Part shown: positions 1 through 10,600 of the stretch, piece after piece | Layout: the number at the start of each line of letters is the position of its first letter | Position numbering within the stretch: position 1 is the stretch's first letter | Assembly (NCBI GenBank): GCA_013180625.2 | Contig: SNVD02010220.1 | Location: 62,001-126,000, forward strand | DNA: 64,000 nt | Direction: 5' to 3' | DNA from: Boswellia sacra | Lineage: Eukaryota; Streptophyta; Magnoliopsida; Sapindales; Burseraceae | Program-made: the position numbers and the translations under genes | The notes under the pieces: model-generated | Database searches by the model: none | The model's input: only the letters and a program-made list of their open reading frames with translations | Told to the model about the DNA's origin: nothing

Positions 1-117
1 AGGAACATTCACATTTGCCTCTCCATGGAGATGGATTGGGAAACTAGAACAAAGCAGCAAATTTCCCTTTAGAACAGACTGAAACGTTTCATAAAAATAT
101 TACAAAGAATCAAAATC

Positions 118-362
118 AAATGACCAAAAAAAAAATCTTAAACTTGCTCTTGGGCGGAAGAGTAACTTTTGTAGGAACAAAAAGCAATTCAGCAACTAAA
201 GACAAATCAGAATGGTTGAAACAGGTAGGCCAACCTTTATCGGCCTCCACATCTCTCCTTCTCGTCCCGTTGCTCATGTAGTCGGGATCAGAGGACCAAC
301 CTAAGAGCGGCGCCCACCAGTTGACAGAATAAGAGGAAGCTGTAGCAGACCTTGACGAGAAT
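118..362 (-). CDS. Candidate exon of an unidentified gene (partial)
   Basis: Read on the minus strand from 362 downward, one frame stays open for about 80 codons with a protein-like composition. It includes the stretch SVNWWAPLLGWSSDPDYM, followed by a basic and acidic patch (TRRRDVEAD). A possible splice donor (AAAG|GTTGGC) follows the DVEADK codons near 228-233, so the open frame beyond it may be intron. The sequence between 5361 and 5560 is GC-richer than its surroundings and could be an upstream exon or 5' UTR of the same gene, with the copia element sitting in an intron. I do not recognise the protein family. There is no start codon in this piece and the window edge cuts off any downstream exons. 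Confidence 0.33.
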
Positions 363-393
363 AAGCATAATTCATTTAAGATTTTGACATACT

Positions 394-644
394 TGGATTT
401 CTGGGAATGAAACAGTAAAATCTCAACTCACCAACTGAGTGAGATACTAAGATATATATATTCAAAACATTACAAAAAAGGAGCAGCCAGGTGTACACCA
501 TCAGAGGCTCCAGTAGCTATAGCCAATAAAAAAGCATTACATGGCAATTCTAGAATATTGTACACCTAAGCCATAACTAACTTTGCTAATTAAGCTAATT
601 AATAGAATAAGAAAACTAATAAAACAGTAAGCCGAATTAGCTTA
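394..644 (-). repeat. 3' LTR of copia element (left, inner end damaged)
   Basis: Matches 5103-5353 with scattered differences. Its inner end runs into a second copy of about 33 bp of LTR sequence (645-679) and then straight into RNase H codons, so the last LTR bases and the polypurine tract are missing. Confidence 0.85.
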
Positions 645-679
645 ACTAACTTTGCTAATTAAGCTAATTAATAGAATAA

Positions 680-1867
680 GAATAAGCACTGGCACTGGTA
701 TTGTCACACCAAGTGACTGGACATTGAGATGGTTGGCAATGCAGTTCACTTAACAATGACTGAATCCACGTAATCTCAGCTGCAACCTGGGCCAGGGCAC
801 GGTATTCTGATTCTGTGCTGGACCTGGAGACAACAGGTTGTTTTTTTTACTGCCAAGATACTATTGTGTCACCTAAGAACACACAGTAGCCTCCAATTGA
901 CTTCCTATCTTCTACATTGCAGGCCCAATCTGCATTTGAGAAGCCAGTTATATTGATGTTTTCACAAGGTTTGATATGAAGCCCAAAGAACTTGGTATCT
1001 TGGAGGTATCTCAGGATTCTCTTCACCCCTTGCCAATGAATCATTTTGGGGGCCTGGAGAGCTTGGCTGAGTTTATTCACTGCGAAGGCAATATCTGGTC
1101 TGGTGTAAGTAAGATATTGCAGGGCTCCCACAGCACTTCTGTATAGTGTAGGGTCAGGAAAGGAATCTGAATCTTCAATTTTGTTGTCTTTGCTAACAGC
1201 AGCTGGTGTAGAGCAAGGTTTCAAGTGCTCAAGCTGTAGTTTCTTAAGTAAATCAGCTATGTATTTTGACTGATTTAAATACATGCCTGTGTCATTTCTT
1301 CTTACCCCTATCCCAAGAAAATAATGAAGCTCTCCAAGATCCTTTAAGTGTAAACAATTCATTCTGTTTGGATATGAGTCCTTGTATGGATTCTTGATTA
1401 TTTCCAGTAATTAGTATATCATCTACATATACTAGGATGAAGATCAAGATGCCCTCTATCTTGTAGATGAACAAGGAGGAGTCTGACTTTGAGTTGATGA
1501 AGTTCCAACTCAATAGTGTGCCTTTCAACTTATCAAACCAGGCCCTAGGAGCCTGTTTAAGGCCATACAGGGCTTTATGCAGTTTACAGACATGAGAGGG
1601 TCTGGATGAGTCTACAAACCCTTCTGGTTGTACCATGTAGACTGATTCCTCCAAGTTGCCATTCAAAAAGGCATTATTAAAGTCCAGTTGCCTTATTTCC
1701 CAATTTCTAGTAACTGCCAAGGTAAGGATTACTCTAATAGTTCCAGCTTTCACTACTGGACATGTTTCAGAGTAATCGATTCCAGGTGTTTGGTGAAACC
1801 CTTTTGCCACCAGCCTGGCTTCATGCCTATGGACAGTCCCATCACTATTGTGTTTAAGCTTGAACAC
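680..1867 (-). pseudogene. copia reverse transcriptase and truncated RNase H
   Basis: The reverse transcriptase is split into two overlapping frames, 1292-1867 and 847-1362. The first holds HRHEARLVAKGFHQTPGIDY, LDFNNAFLNG, LYGLKQAPRAWFDKL and the catalytic YVDDILITG. The second holds DLGELHYFLGI, TRPDIAFAVNKLSQ and RNase H motifs such as FSNADWACNVEDRKSIGGYC. RNase H continues beyond a stop with the AEYRAL region at about 800 and stops abruptly at a WCDNTSA motif near 690-715, where it joins LTR-like DNA. The C-terminal part of RNase H is therefore deleted, and a frameshift separates the catalytic YVDD from downstream domains. Confidence 0.85.
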
Positions 1868-1966
1868 CTATTTATTTCCCACTAAATTATAGAGAGGAGA
1901 AAAAGGAACTAAAATCCATGTCTTGTTCTTAGTTAAAGCTTCAAATTCTGTATCCATTTCTTTCCT

Positions 1967-3980
1967 CTAGGAGTCAGATTGCAAAGATTCAGATGCTGTC
2001 ATTGGCTTTGAGTTTTCCAGGTCAATGTGGTGTGAAATATTGATGTGATATACTTTGGGTTTGAAAATGCCTCTTTTTGATCTTGTGATTATTGGGTGGT
2101 GAGGCATAATAGGCACTGAGGCCTGGTGATCAGGGTGAGAGGTTTCAAGTTCATTTGTAGTGGTTTCATTTGGTTGAGGTGACAGTAAATTGTCTGAGGC
2201 AATGCCAGGTGAAGATTGCTGGTTGAGTGAAGGAGAAGTTTGACTGTTTGGAGTGTTTTCATGATTAAGTTCCACTGCAGTGAGAGAGTTTTGAGAAGGT
2301 CTTTTGTTTTGATTGTCACTGGTCTCAACTTCTCTGAAAGTACAGTCTTGTTTCTCCCATTTGCTAAGTATTGGAAGAAAAACACCTGACAGATCATTAG
2401 GGGAAGTCTGGGAAATTGGATTGTTTTGAGTGTTTAGAAATCCCTGTTTAAATGGAAATTCTGCTTCATTGAAGATTACATTTCTTGAAATGTAGACTCT
2501 TCCAGTGGAGCTAAGACATTTGAACCCTTTGTATTGGTCACTATAGCCTAGGAAGACACATTTTGTAGAATGGAATTGGAATTTGTGGTTCTGGTAAGGT
2601 CTTAGACAAGAAAAACAAGTGCAGCCAAAGGTTTTTAGTGAATGATAGTCAGGTATCTGTTTGTATATTTTCTGCCAAGGTGACATGCCATTGAGAATTG
2701 GTGTTGGGAGTCTGTTGATGAGCCGGACAGCAGTGTGAAAGGCTTCCCACCAGTACCTCAATGGCATATGTGCCTGAGCTAGTAAGGTTAGGCCCATTTC
2801 TACAATATGCCTATTTTTTCTCTCTGCCTTTCCTTGTTGCTTATGAGTATATGGACAAGCAAGTCTAGATTCTATCCTATTTTGGTTGGGAAAATCAGTG
2901 AAAACTCTATACTCTCCTCCCCAATCTGATTGAAGATATTTTATTTGCTTTTCAAATTTTTTCTTAGTAAGCATTTTGAACTATTTGAAGGCTGATAATG
3001 CTTCTGATTTGTTTTTGAGGGGAAAGATCCAAGTGAATCTACTGAAGTCATCTATGAAATGGATATAGTATTTATATCCGGAGATGGAAGAAACAGGAGC
3101 GGGTCCCCAAAGGTCTATGTGGATCAATTCTAGAAGTTGTTTAGTTTTACTATTTGAGTTCTTGAAGGGTAAAGCATGTGATTTTCCAAACTGGCAAGCA
3201 TCACAGAAACCAAAATTTTGATTGCCTTTGATAGGTTCATTACAAGCTTTTAGAATTTGACTCAAAATTTTTCCTGATGGATGACCAAGCTTTCTGTGCC
3301 AGACATTAAGTTTTTCTTTGTCTAGTAGAAAGCCTGTCACAAAAGCAACGGGATTACAAGAGCTTACAAGGCTTTCTGCCTTTGACTTTTTTTAGAAAAC
3401 TTCAGTGAAACTCTTAGATGACACACTAGACCTTGAGACAGAAGGAACAGACACAACATAATTCAAACGACTTTTATTGCTTCCGGGAACTTGGGATGGA
3501 TGCTTGTTTGGAAATCTGAGACCAGGATTGATTTGGTAGGGACCTTCCTTAACTCTTCCCTACAGAACAACCTGGTGTGTTTGTTTGTCTTTCACAAGGC
3601 AAAAATCATGGTGAAATTCAACATAAACTCTGTTATCTTTGGTAAGACTAGATATGCTCAGCAAGTTCTTTGTTATCTTAGGCACACACAAGGCAAAAAT
3701 CATGGTGAAATTCAACATAAACTCTGTTATCTTTGGTAAGACTAGATATGCTCAGCAAGTTCTTTGTTATCTTAGGCGCACACAATATATTTTTCAGGTT
3801 CAACACAGTTTTTCCAGCAAGCAACTTTGAATGTCCTATATGTGAAATGCATAAATTTCTACCGTCACCTACAGATAGAGATTTATTACCAGAGTAATCA
3901 CTTCTTGAGTTGAGAAGGCTGGGTTCTACTGTCACATGATTAGTAGCACCACTGTCAGCAAACCATGATTCATCATTGAC
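1967..3980 (-). pseudogene. copia protease, GAG-pre-integrase and integrase remnants
   Basis: The minus strand shows the aspartic protease active site DSGATNH (about 3935-3965), then the protease core ending in NILCAPKITKNLLSISSL. A 94-bp tandem duplication (3593-3780) disrupts the region after it. The GAG-pre-integrase motif WHRKLGHPSGKIL lies near 3300 and is followed by the integrase zinc-binding region (CDACQFGKSH) and the catalytic core (HIDLWGPAP, FIDDFSRFTWIF). A TAG at 2981-2983 splits the integrase in frame. The downstream part contains YTHKQQGKAERKNRHI, carrying the third catalytic residue, then a low-complexity Pro/Ser/Thr tail. Protease and integrase would mature the polyprotein and insert the cDNA; here they are inactivated by stops and duplication. 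Confidence 0.85.
3593..3780. repeat. 94-bp tandem duplication inside the copia pol
   Basis: The unit 3593-3686 is repeated almost perfectly at 3687-3780 (starts CACAAGGCAAAAATCATGG). It falls between protease and GAG-pre-integrase sequence. 94 is not a multiple of three, so it also breaks the frame. Confidence 0.9.
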
Positions 3981-4037
3981 AGCTTCAGGTGTGGCATAGA
4001 AAGCCTGTTGGGATTGATTGTTGGCAAAGAAACCTTG

Positions 4038-5069
4038 TTATGGTTGATTGGACCTTGGAAATCTTGGCCTGTTGTTGTTCCCATTTATGTTTCTGTTGGC
4101 AGTTCCCATATAGCTCAAATCAGTTCTGTGAAAACATATGGTTGCAGGATGGCCTATTTTTCTACAAATTTGGCAAATAGGTCTAGAGTTGCCAAATCTA
4201 CCACCTCCTCTTCCTCTGGTATTTTTGTTGCCAGAACCCCTTTCAATGTTTCGATTATTGGTTCTATTAAACCCTTGCCTACACTGATCTTGGTTGTTCT
4301 GATTTTGTTTACCAAAAACCACATTAGCAAAAGCTTGATTGAGATTCAAGTTCGTGAAACCACTCAATCTTTCAAGTTTGTTTTCAAAGTTGAGGAGTTT
4401 AGCTTGGAGTTCTTGCCAGGAGATTTTCTCTCTAGCTTGAATCTGAACCATAATAGGAGTGTAATCAGTATCTAGGCCTAAGGTGATGAATGAAATCAAA
4501 TCATCCATATCTACGGGGCTTCCAGCTACTGCCAGATTATCTGCAATTTTCTTCATGACTGAAAGGTACTCACTCATTTTTATTTAGCCTTTCCTAATGG
4601 TTTGAAGATCAAATCTCAGATTTGAAATTTTGGATCTATTTTTGATACCGCAATATTCTTCAAGTGCTTTCCAAAGTTCATGGGAAGTAGGTTGTCCTAT
4701 TACCTGAGCTGTCACTTCACTTGCAATAGAGCTGAGCAACCACCCCATTAGCAAACTATCAGTTGTGACCCAGTCTTCAAAATCTGGGTTGATCTGGAGC
4801 TGAGAGCTGCTATCACCTTCATCTCCCGTTGCTGTGATGAACTCAGGTGGGCATTTCTTTGTTCCAAGAACAAATCCTTCCAGCTTATGGCCCTTCAGTG
4901 TTGGCAGCACCATAGCTTTCCAAACGGTGATGTTGTCTTCATCAAGTTTGATAGGAAATGACTGACTCAAGTTGTTTCCAAAAGGTGAACTTCCATTGAG
5001 GAAGCTGGATAGGGAAGATGAGCCAGAATCACCATTGGAAGGACTTCTTTGGAACGATCTTGAGGACAT
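4038..5069 (-). pseudogene. copia gag (nucleocapsid), one in-frame stop
   Basis: The likely start is the ATG at 5069 (MSSRSFQRSP), shortly after the primer binding site. The N-terminal part is Ser-rich, followed by a gag core (LDEDNITVWKAMVLPTLKGH) and a C-terminal Gly/Arg/Asn-rich tail with a CCHC zinc knuckle, CQICRKIGHPATICFH. Gag packages the element RNA in cytoplasmic virus-like particles. A TAA at 4584-4586 interrupts an otherwise continuous frame just before MSEYLSV. Gag is the best preserved part of this element. Confidence 0.85.
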
Positions 5070-5087
5070 GGTGTTTGCCTTCTGAGA

Positions 5088-5099
5088 GCTCTGATACCA
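5088..5099 (-). other. Primer binding site (tRNA-iMet) of copia element
   Basis: The minus strand reads TGGTATCAGAGC, complementary to the 3' end of plant initiator tRNA-Met, a few bases inside the 5' LTR. This fixes the orientation of the element. Confidence 0.85.
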
Positions 5100-5102
5100 A
5101 CT

Positions 5103-5360
5103 TGGATTTCTGGGAATGAAACAGTAAAATCTCAGCTCACCAGCTGAGTGAGATACTAAGATATATATATCCAGAACATTACAAAAAAGGAGCAGCCAGG
5201 TGTACACCATTAGAGGCTCAAGCAGCTATAGCCAATAAAAAAGCATTACATGGCAATTCTAGAATATTGTACACTTAAGCCATAACTAACTTTGCTAATT
5301 AAGCTAATTAATAGAATAAGAAAACTAATAAAACAGTAAGTTGAATTAGCTTACTTAACA
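5103..5360 (-). repeat. 5' LTR of copia element (right)
   Basis: Direct repeat of the left LTR. It lies next to the primer binding site at 5088-5099. On the minus strand the likely termini are TGTTAAG... and ...ATCCA. Confidence 0.85.
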
Positions 5361-5762
5361 GAAGAAAGAAATCTGAAGAACAGAAATTGAATGCAGGACA
5401 GAATCTGCAGAGCAGGAGCTGAGTGGAGGATCCTCAGTGGGCTTTCTTAACAGACATGGCAGAGGGAGACTCGAGTAGATGGAGATAGCAGAGGCTGTGG
5501 GAGGCAATGAAGAGGAGACAATGATTTAGAAACTGAGTTCTAAACGAATTCTAGAAATTAGTAGAGTTTTTTTTTTTTAATTTTATTACTTGAGACTTTG
5601 GGGCATAATTGAAATTTCAATCTACCGTTTGTGTCCAAGTTAACGGAAACTGTTAAATGATGAATCTTATGCAAGTTGAGGAATGTTATTGATTAAAAAA
5701 GTATAGCCATTCTCTGAATGATATTAAGTCAAAATTTGAGAGTATTAATTAATATTATCTTA

Positions 5763-7240
5763 TTAAATTAGCTTAAGGGCATGTTTGTTATCCCGGACTC
5801 GACGGCATAAAGCCATGGTATTTATTATTTTGAGTTTATCTCGTGCAAGTTTAGTTGAATTTCTAAAGTCGGTAGTATAGGAACATGGTATAAGAGGTGT
5901 ACTATTCCTTAAAAAATAAACACGCGTGATGAGATCATGAACACAACGTCTTCAAGACGACTGAGGTTTTAATAATTAAAACATATTAAAATGGTCTTAA
6001 TTAATGGGTCCAATTACAGTTCAGCTGCGTATGCTTATGCGACTAGCTTTTACGACTTTTATTGGGGTGAAAAAGTTATGTTTACAACTTTTACAACCCT
6101 CGTTTTTCTAAATTTTTTTGGCTACAGTTGCACCATAGTTTTTCCTTTAACCTTAATTAACTGATTAAATAGTTGGTTTGCGTGAAAATACTCCAAGGTT
6201 AGGCCAAGAAATCGAGTAGGCAAAGGTTAGGCCAAAAAGTCGTCGTCAACCTTCGAGTCGCAAAGTGGCAGGTCAAGAACCTTTTTTTTATTTAAAATAT
6301 ATTCAGTCACTATTCGTATTACATGCATGCATAGGGCCAAACTAAACCATGGCATCTGATAGTGACGATTATCGTTTAAAATTATTATTTTTATCAATCT
6401 TGAGTTTTTTTTTTTAACTTGTTAAACAATTTATCTATTAACTACTTTTTAAAAATAATTCAACAAAACGTTTTCTTTAATAATATTTTATATGTCTTTT
6501 TTCTGATAAAAACAGAATTATTTGTTTCTGTACCAGATGGATCTTTAAGGATTTCTATCAAAAGTTGTAATCCCATAACATTTAAGGTCTGATTGGTATT
6601 GCTTTATCGTTAAAAAATAATCCCAATAAAATCAGTTATTAGTTGTGTTATTTTAAAAAATTTAAGGTATTTGACAAAAAATAAAAATAAAAATTGTTGT
6701 GTCATTTAAAAGTATAAAAGTATATATAGGTGTTTGGTAAGCTTGATTTTTAAAAGTTAATTTTCAATACAAATACTAAAATATCCATGGTTTTGTATTA
6801 AAAATTATAATTATTAAATTTAAGTAATTTAAAATTATAATATGAAAATAATATTTTTATATATTTATAATTATAATATTTAAATAAATAAAATAAAAAT
6901 TCCAAATATATTTTATTGTTCATTTATTATTACAAAATTAAAAAATGTTATCCAAATCGTCTTCGTCGGTCATCGATGGCATGGCGCGTTCGACTTCACC
7001 TCCACCTCCACCACTTCTTGGCAGCTACTCCAAATCTACCGACGTCATTGCCATTGACGCTGCCGACCGGCAGGATTTGAAGATTAGAATTTCGGCTCCG
7101 AAACTCTAATCTCTAGATGGCGTCGATCAGTGACTTCCGTTGATGGATTTAAAAAAAAACAAGGTGGAGTCAAATAATACAACAATAAAATAATTTTAAT
7201 TTCCTCGGACATTTAAAACATGGTGGAGTCCTGGCATTTT
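5763..7240. repeat. Upstream TPS flank, copy U1 (paralogue of 24222-25910)
   Basis: This gene-free stretch matches 24222-25910 in the same order. Shared landmarks are GGGCATGTTTGTTA near the start, AAAGTGGCAGGTCAAGAACC, TTACATGCATGCA, and a GC-rich patch of CACCTCCACCTCCACCAC type. The copy at 24222 leads into the promoter of the TPS gene, so this one is a duplicated TPS upstream region. Within it, about 6588-7165 resembles a non-autonomous DNA element (TTTGGTATTGCTTTA-type end), shared with about 24836-25450. No coding potential is seen. Confidence 0.75.
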
Positions 7241-7345
7241 AATATTGTCAAGGAAAGTTGATTGAAATTTCTCCTATTGCTTGATCAATCTCGTGCGAAT
7301 TAAGGAACAATATTCCAAAGCCTAAATAAACATCCCCCACGTCTT
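7240..7345 (+). promoter_or_regulatory. Orphan TPS promoter, copy P1
   Basis: Aligns with the promoter of the TPS gene (25911-26008): AATATTGTCAAGGAAAGTT, AAATTTCTCCTA, then CCTAAATAAACATCCCCC where the active-looking copy has CTATATAAATATCCCCC. The TATA-like box is weakened (TAAATAAA). No TPS exon follows; at about 7346 the sequence switches directly to TPS 3'-flank sequence. Confidence 0.65.
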
Positions 7346-7682
7346 AATACGACAGAAGCTTTGAGAAATCGTGTTCAAAAATGAATTATTTGAAGAAATT
7401 AAAATACAATAGTATCTTTATATCTCTTTTGTGGAATAAAGCTGGTTAAAAAGCGACGTTTGCTTGAATTTTTTTACTTTTGTATTATTTTTCATGTAAT
7501 CACATGAGTTGGGCAGGGATATCGCATGCGATGTTCTCGTATACTTAATACTTTGATCCCGTTGATAAAAACTAAAAGGTTGCACACCGTCATTAAATGC
7601 AAGGGTACTTTCTAGTCTCATGCTACCTTTTATCTCTATGATTATGACCAGGGATGGTAATAGGGCGGAGCGGGTTCTTATT
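7346..7682. repeat. TPS 3'-flank, copy F1 (paralogue of 22443-22775)
   Basis: Matches sequence found about 0.9 kb downstream of the TPS fragment at 20688-21515: AAAGCTTTGAGAAATCGTG, ACAATAGTATCTTTA, AAAAGCGACGTTTGCT and the start of a hAT-like element (GGATGGTAATAGGGC). The match stops at about 7682, where the CGTGTC-rich element begins. Confidence 0.75.
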
Positions 7683-10600
7683 AGAGATGGTAATTCGTGT
7701 TTATAGATCGTGTTCGTGTCATGTCGAGTTATGACACGATAAAGATTGATCTAATACGAATACTACCTGTTTATTATTCATGTCACTAAGACTCAACACG
7801 AACACGATACAATTATTAAACAGGTAATACTATACGACACGCTAATACGAATAATAAAACAGCACATTCTTTGGGCTAATTACAAGAAGCCCAGCCTATG
7901 TTTTATTTTTATAATACCTAGCCCATTTCTCTTTTATTCAATTTATTATAAGACAAAAAAAAAAGAAAAATCTAGAGAGGGAGAAGAGAAGAAGACTGAC
8001 GAGAGTGAAGGGAGAAAAGAGGGGAGAGAATTTTTGGGGCTGTTGGAGAAAAAAAACAGGTAATTTTTATAATTCCATCAATATTAAGTTATTTTTGTGT
8101 ATTTCATGCAAGAAAATTAAAATTTAAGGAGATATTTGAATGTTTTAGAATTTTTAGAGAGAGAAGATAGAGAGAGAATGAAGAACAATGATGAAATTGA
8201 AAGTATTATTGAAGTTATTTCACACTCTTCTTGATTTTTATGGAATTTGTTTTAAGGAATTTTAAGTTTTGATGATAATTATGGAAATTTAGGGTTCTGT
8301 AAACAGTAGCAATTCCGAAAATTTCTGCAATTTATTGGCTTTGAATCTGATTCTGAAATTTATATATGTTAAAATAGACATCATAAGAATTTGTTTAAAG
8401 TTAGATTCACTGAAAAATGTTGAGTATACAATTTATTATGAATTTTCGAAATTTACTGTTCGCTACTGGAAATTCAATTTTTCTGCAGAAAATCAGTTTT
8501 GGGTAAGTGATTTGAGTTATCTAGAGGTCTTCAAAAATTATGAAATTTGGGATACGAGTTTGTGTATATGTCTAGTTTAAATCTGGAGAGTTTTGTGATT
8601 TTACAAATTTATTACAAATTATCATGTATTTTGGAAAATGGAGAGGTCAGTTCTAGAAATGAATTGACAGAATTTTTGTATCTAGAAACATGAAGATTTT
8701 GAGGTACTTAATGAACTTGGAATGCTATGAAATTTTATATATTATTAGATATGTATGTGTAGAAGGTCTGTATAAAATCTTAGACAATTTTGACAAGTCT
8801 GTTATTTATTAAAAATCAAAGAATAAGAATTATTCTGTTTAAGAAGTTTGGAAATAGAGTTAATTAGGATTGATTGGATATTAGGAATTTTAAACATTCA
8901 AGTTGATTATGAATTAAATATGATGTGATGAGTTTTTTTTTATGATATTAGGACAATGAAGGATTAATTCTTTGTTGGAGGATGTGGCCAACTAGGTGGA
9001 ATGTTGATTTTGGAATCAAATCCGAGTTAATTGAGTCGTGCACCAAATTAATGAGTGGATTATGTTTTGAGAATTTTATATTATATTAAAGTGTATTAAA
9101 TTTATGGTTTTTCATATGATTTAAGTTATTAATTTAATTAATTGAGTTATATTAAAAGTTTTTAGAATAGATACTGATGATTTATGTATTTTGGGAATAG
9201 GAGTGTGTAAAGTATTAGATTTTGGATAGAAAAGACGGTTATGGGTGGTGTTAGTAGATTAATTTTTGAATATATAGCAATTATTGTTTCGATAAATTTG
9301 AGTACAAGAGAAAAATAAATTTAAAGTGAAAGTTGTAGAATGAATATATATATTATATGTTGGTGGAAAGTAAAAAGTTTTTGTTTATGATTTAGAAAGA
9401 GACATTTTATAATTAAATGAATTAGTATAGAAAATTGAGGTATTGGATTATTTTCTTTAAATAAATACATATGTTGAAGAAATGGTGATTTTGGTTAATA
9501 AACTGATAAGTGATTGTATATTCAAAATAATAGCAAATTAAAAAGAAAAAGTTTTAGAAAGTTGAATTTAAATTCTGCAGGGGTGACAATGTAAAATTTT
9601 AAAACTGCTCAAGCAGGGGCTGAATTGCAAATTTAGAAAGCTGTTCTAGAAATTGTAGGGACCTGAATGCAGGATTATGAAAAATTTAGAATAGTCAAAA
9701 AGATTTGAGTTAAAGTATGATGTACGAGATTTTGAGATAGAAATATAAATAATGGTTTATAGTGAGATGAAAAGTATTTTATTTTATGGATATTTTAGAA
9801 AGTTTTAGAAAGAGTAGAAGATTTATTTTTCTGGATAATTAGAAATATGTTTTAGTATTTACGTAGTTATATTTATTTAGCATTTTATAGAATTACCGAG
9901 AATTTTAGCAAATTTAGAATAATTCAAGTTAGTTTCTTTTGTATTTCTTGAGGGTAGATGGACCCATTTATTACACTTGCTTTCAATCATTAAGATATTT
10001 CAAAGCTAGTTTTCAAAATGGTTGTAGACATAAATTTTAGTTTTAAAAAAAAATAAAATTAGTTTTGAACAAAGTTATAACATTTAGAAAGAAAAATCAG
10101 ATTTTGTATTTGGAGTGTATTTTAGTTTTTCAGAAAGTAATATTTTGTAAATTTAGAAAAAGTGTGAAAGTATTGATATTTAAAGTTTTCATAGTCATTT
10201 GACTCAAGGATTTCTTAAAGTAGTTAGAAATGTTCTTTTAAATGATTGTCCTGGATTAATTCAAATAGTGCAAATATTTTCAGTTTTAGTTTGCATAAAA
10301 TTTTCAGATTTTGATGAATTGCTTGAAAAGAGAAATTTTAGCATATAAAGCAATTTTTAAATGAAATCAGTTTTTAATAAAAATAAGAAAGTGTAGTTAT
10401 GTTATACTAAGCTAGTACCCAGATACCCAGACAATTAGTAAGATCACTTAGACAGTGATACAGATAGAGGCCTTTGGGGCCCGTTCAGACACACATAGAG
10501 GCTTTGGGCCGTGTGATCTGGGCGCTTTAGCCCTTTAAGGGCAGCTCTATGCATGCGTATGACCAGATAGCAGGCCTGCGCGATGTTAGATCTCGCCAGG

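Larger units (their letters stand above)
394..5360 (-). mobile_element. Decayed Ty1/copia LTR retrotransposon (Ale/Retrofit-like)
   Basis: Two direct repeats of about 251 bp (394-644 and 5103-5353) bracket a minus-strand gag-pol region. The primer binding site at 5088-5099 reads TGGTATCAGAGC on the minus strand, the standard tRNA-iMet site. Domain order along the minus strand is gag with zinc knuckle, protease, GAG-pre-integrase, integrase, reverse transcriptase and partial RNase H, which is the copia order. Short LTRs and the gag type suggest the Ale/Retrofit lineage (inference). Frameshifts and stops break every domain, and the region between RNase H and the 3' LTR, including the polypurine tract, is deleted. 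I could not find a convincing 5-bp target-site duplication when TG...CA ends are assumed. Confidence 0.9.

Noticed and set aside
8335..8580. 81-codon plus-strand frame
   Set aside because: AT-rich chance frame inside the LTR-like repeat; not kept in copy B.
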